DNA of 64,000 nt from UBA6055 sp965214085 (lineage in GTDB: Bacteria > Chloroflexota > Anaerolineae > Aggregatilineales > Phototrophicaceae). Numbering within the stretch: position 1 is the stretch's first letter; every line of letters starts with the position of its first letter. Below are positions 63,580 through 64,000 of the stretch, piece after piece. The stretch covers positions 2,356,001 through 2,420,000 of the forward strand of contig OZ243937.1 in assembly GCA_965214085.1 (NCBI GenBank), in the 5' to 3' direction. A program made the translations under genes and the position numbers. The notes under the pieces were generated by a model. That model made no database searches. It worked only from the letters and a program-made list of their open reading frames with translations, and was not told where the DNA came from.

Positions 63580-64000
63580 CTACACAATATCCGCTGGCTG
63601 CGCCATCTCCGCGCTTTCGGATTGCTCGTCTGAGGCTTTGGCTGCCGCGAAGCCGCCGCCACGATGACGGCGCAGCAGCAAGCCCACCGCCAACACAAAG
63701 GCAATCAGAGTGATGGTTTGCGAGCTGTTAATCCCGGACTGGCCGATAACCGCGATTTCAACGCGCAAGAACTCCAGTAGAAAGCGACCGAAGGAGTACT
63801 GCGCGATGTAAATCAGCAAGATGTCGCCGCTGAGCAAGCGGTCGCGATACTGATGATAAATCCGCCACAGGACGTAGAAGGCGACCAGACTCCAAAGCGC
63901 CTCATAAGCCCATATCGGATGAAAGAGTGTATCGATAGGATAGTCGATCAAGCTCTCGTAGGGCGCCACGCGCGCGTCCCGCGGGATTTGTATGCCCCAG
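63580..64000 (-). CDS. lgt: Prolipoprotein diacylglyceryl transferase (5' part missing)
   Basis: The frame runs off the right edge; 139 C-terminal residues are visible. LFHPIWAYEALWSLVAFYVLW, then GDILLIYIAQYSFGRFLLEFLR, are the late Lgt helices with the conserved E and R (Y-S-x-G-R-F-x-x-E-x-x-R). QTITLIAFVLAVGLLL is the last helix, followed by a hydrophilic tail. Lgt attaches diacylglycerol to the lipobox Cys before LspA cuts. The text upstream of the first ATG (IPRDARVAPYES) is also Lgt-like, so no start lies in the window. Confidence 0.9.
   Translation of the reverse strand, partial: WGIQIPRDARVAPYESLIDYPIDTLFHPIWAYEALWSLVAFYVLWRIYHQYRDRLLSGDILLIYIAQYSFGRFLLEFLRVEIAVIGQSGINSSQTITLIAFVLAVGLLLRRHRGGGFAAAKASDEQSESAEMAQPADIV

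Overview
The window is a GC-rich bacterial chromosome segment with dense genes, many GTG starts and many short overlaps. Gene content suggests a Chloroflexota (Anaerolineae-like), single-membrane heterotroph. The signs are lgt, lspA and a probable lipoprotein without any recognisable outer-membrane genes, a membrane-anchored transglutaminase with a Pro/Thr linker, a YqeY / 7TM-HD phosphodiesterase / YbeY / DgkA cluster, and a large load of dispersed palindromic repeats. The phylum call is an inference; no rRNA or other marker lies in the window. Both ends cut genes: an alpha/beta hydrolase on the left and lgt on the right.

Layout. 1-5.4 kb: hydrolase fragment, a lower-GC orphan gene (693-1892), then a compact operon of a mandelate-racemase-type enzyme, an APH-type kinase and a divergent enolase homologue. 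5.8-13.4 kb: SDR oxidoreductase, small orphan, GT2 glycosyltransferase, sulfatase, RNase P RNA with promoter and terminator, membrane transglutaminase, methyltransferase. 14-18.9 kb: aminotransferase, NAGPA-type probable lipoprotein, hydrolase, and aspartate kinase preceded by a complete Thr-rich leader-peptide attenuator. 19.4-28 kb: membrane-anchored orphan, MtaB, YqeY, 7TM-HD phosphodiesterase, YbeY, DgkA, a cell-surface TIM-barrel candidate, class IV aminotransferase, orphan. 28.3-32.1 kb: sulfur block (rhodanese, SufE, cystathionine synthase/lyase type enzyme) headed by a poly-cysteine leader peptide and terminator. 32.1-47.4 kb: mostly minus-strand genes including a tandem SDR duplication, RraA-like protein, transporters, two acetyltransferases, lspA, S9 peptidase and L,D-transpeptidase. 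47.7-53 kb: Lon, hydrolase, GH13 enzyme. 53.7-59.4 kb: glpK, two peptide-type ABC permeases and a solute-binding protein whose domain order looks circularly permuted. 59.5-64 kb: an IS256-like insertion sequence, repeats, a zinc-ribbon membrane protein, a metallo-beta-lactamase fold hydrolase and lgt.

Three things stand out. (1) Two amino-acid attenuators are readable base by base: Thr/Met/Ile before aspartate kinase and Cys before the sulfurtransferase. (2) There is a repeat system with internal proof of mobility. The IS has about 26-bp terminal inverted repeats; a 360-bp MITE family (A) shares those ends and the 8-bp target duplication; A carries a nested second element (B), and one A copy still has the empty site. 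Free B copies carry about 10-bp target duplications and sit exactly on stop codons. (3) There are unusual proteins: the permuted solute-binding protein, the enolase homologue lacking two catalytic-site residues and encoded beside a kinase, and an L,D-transpeptidase with Phe in place of the motif His.
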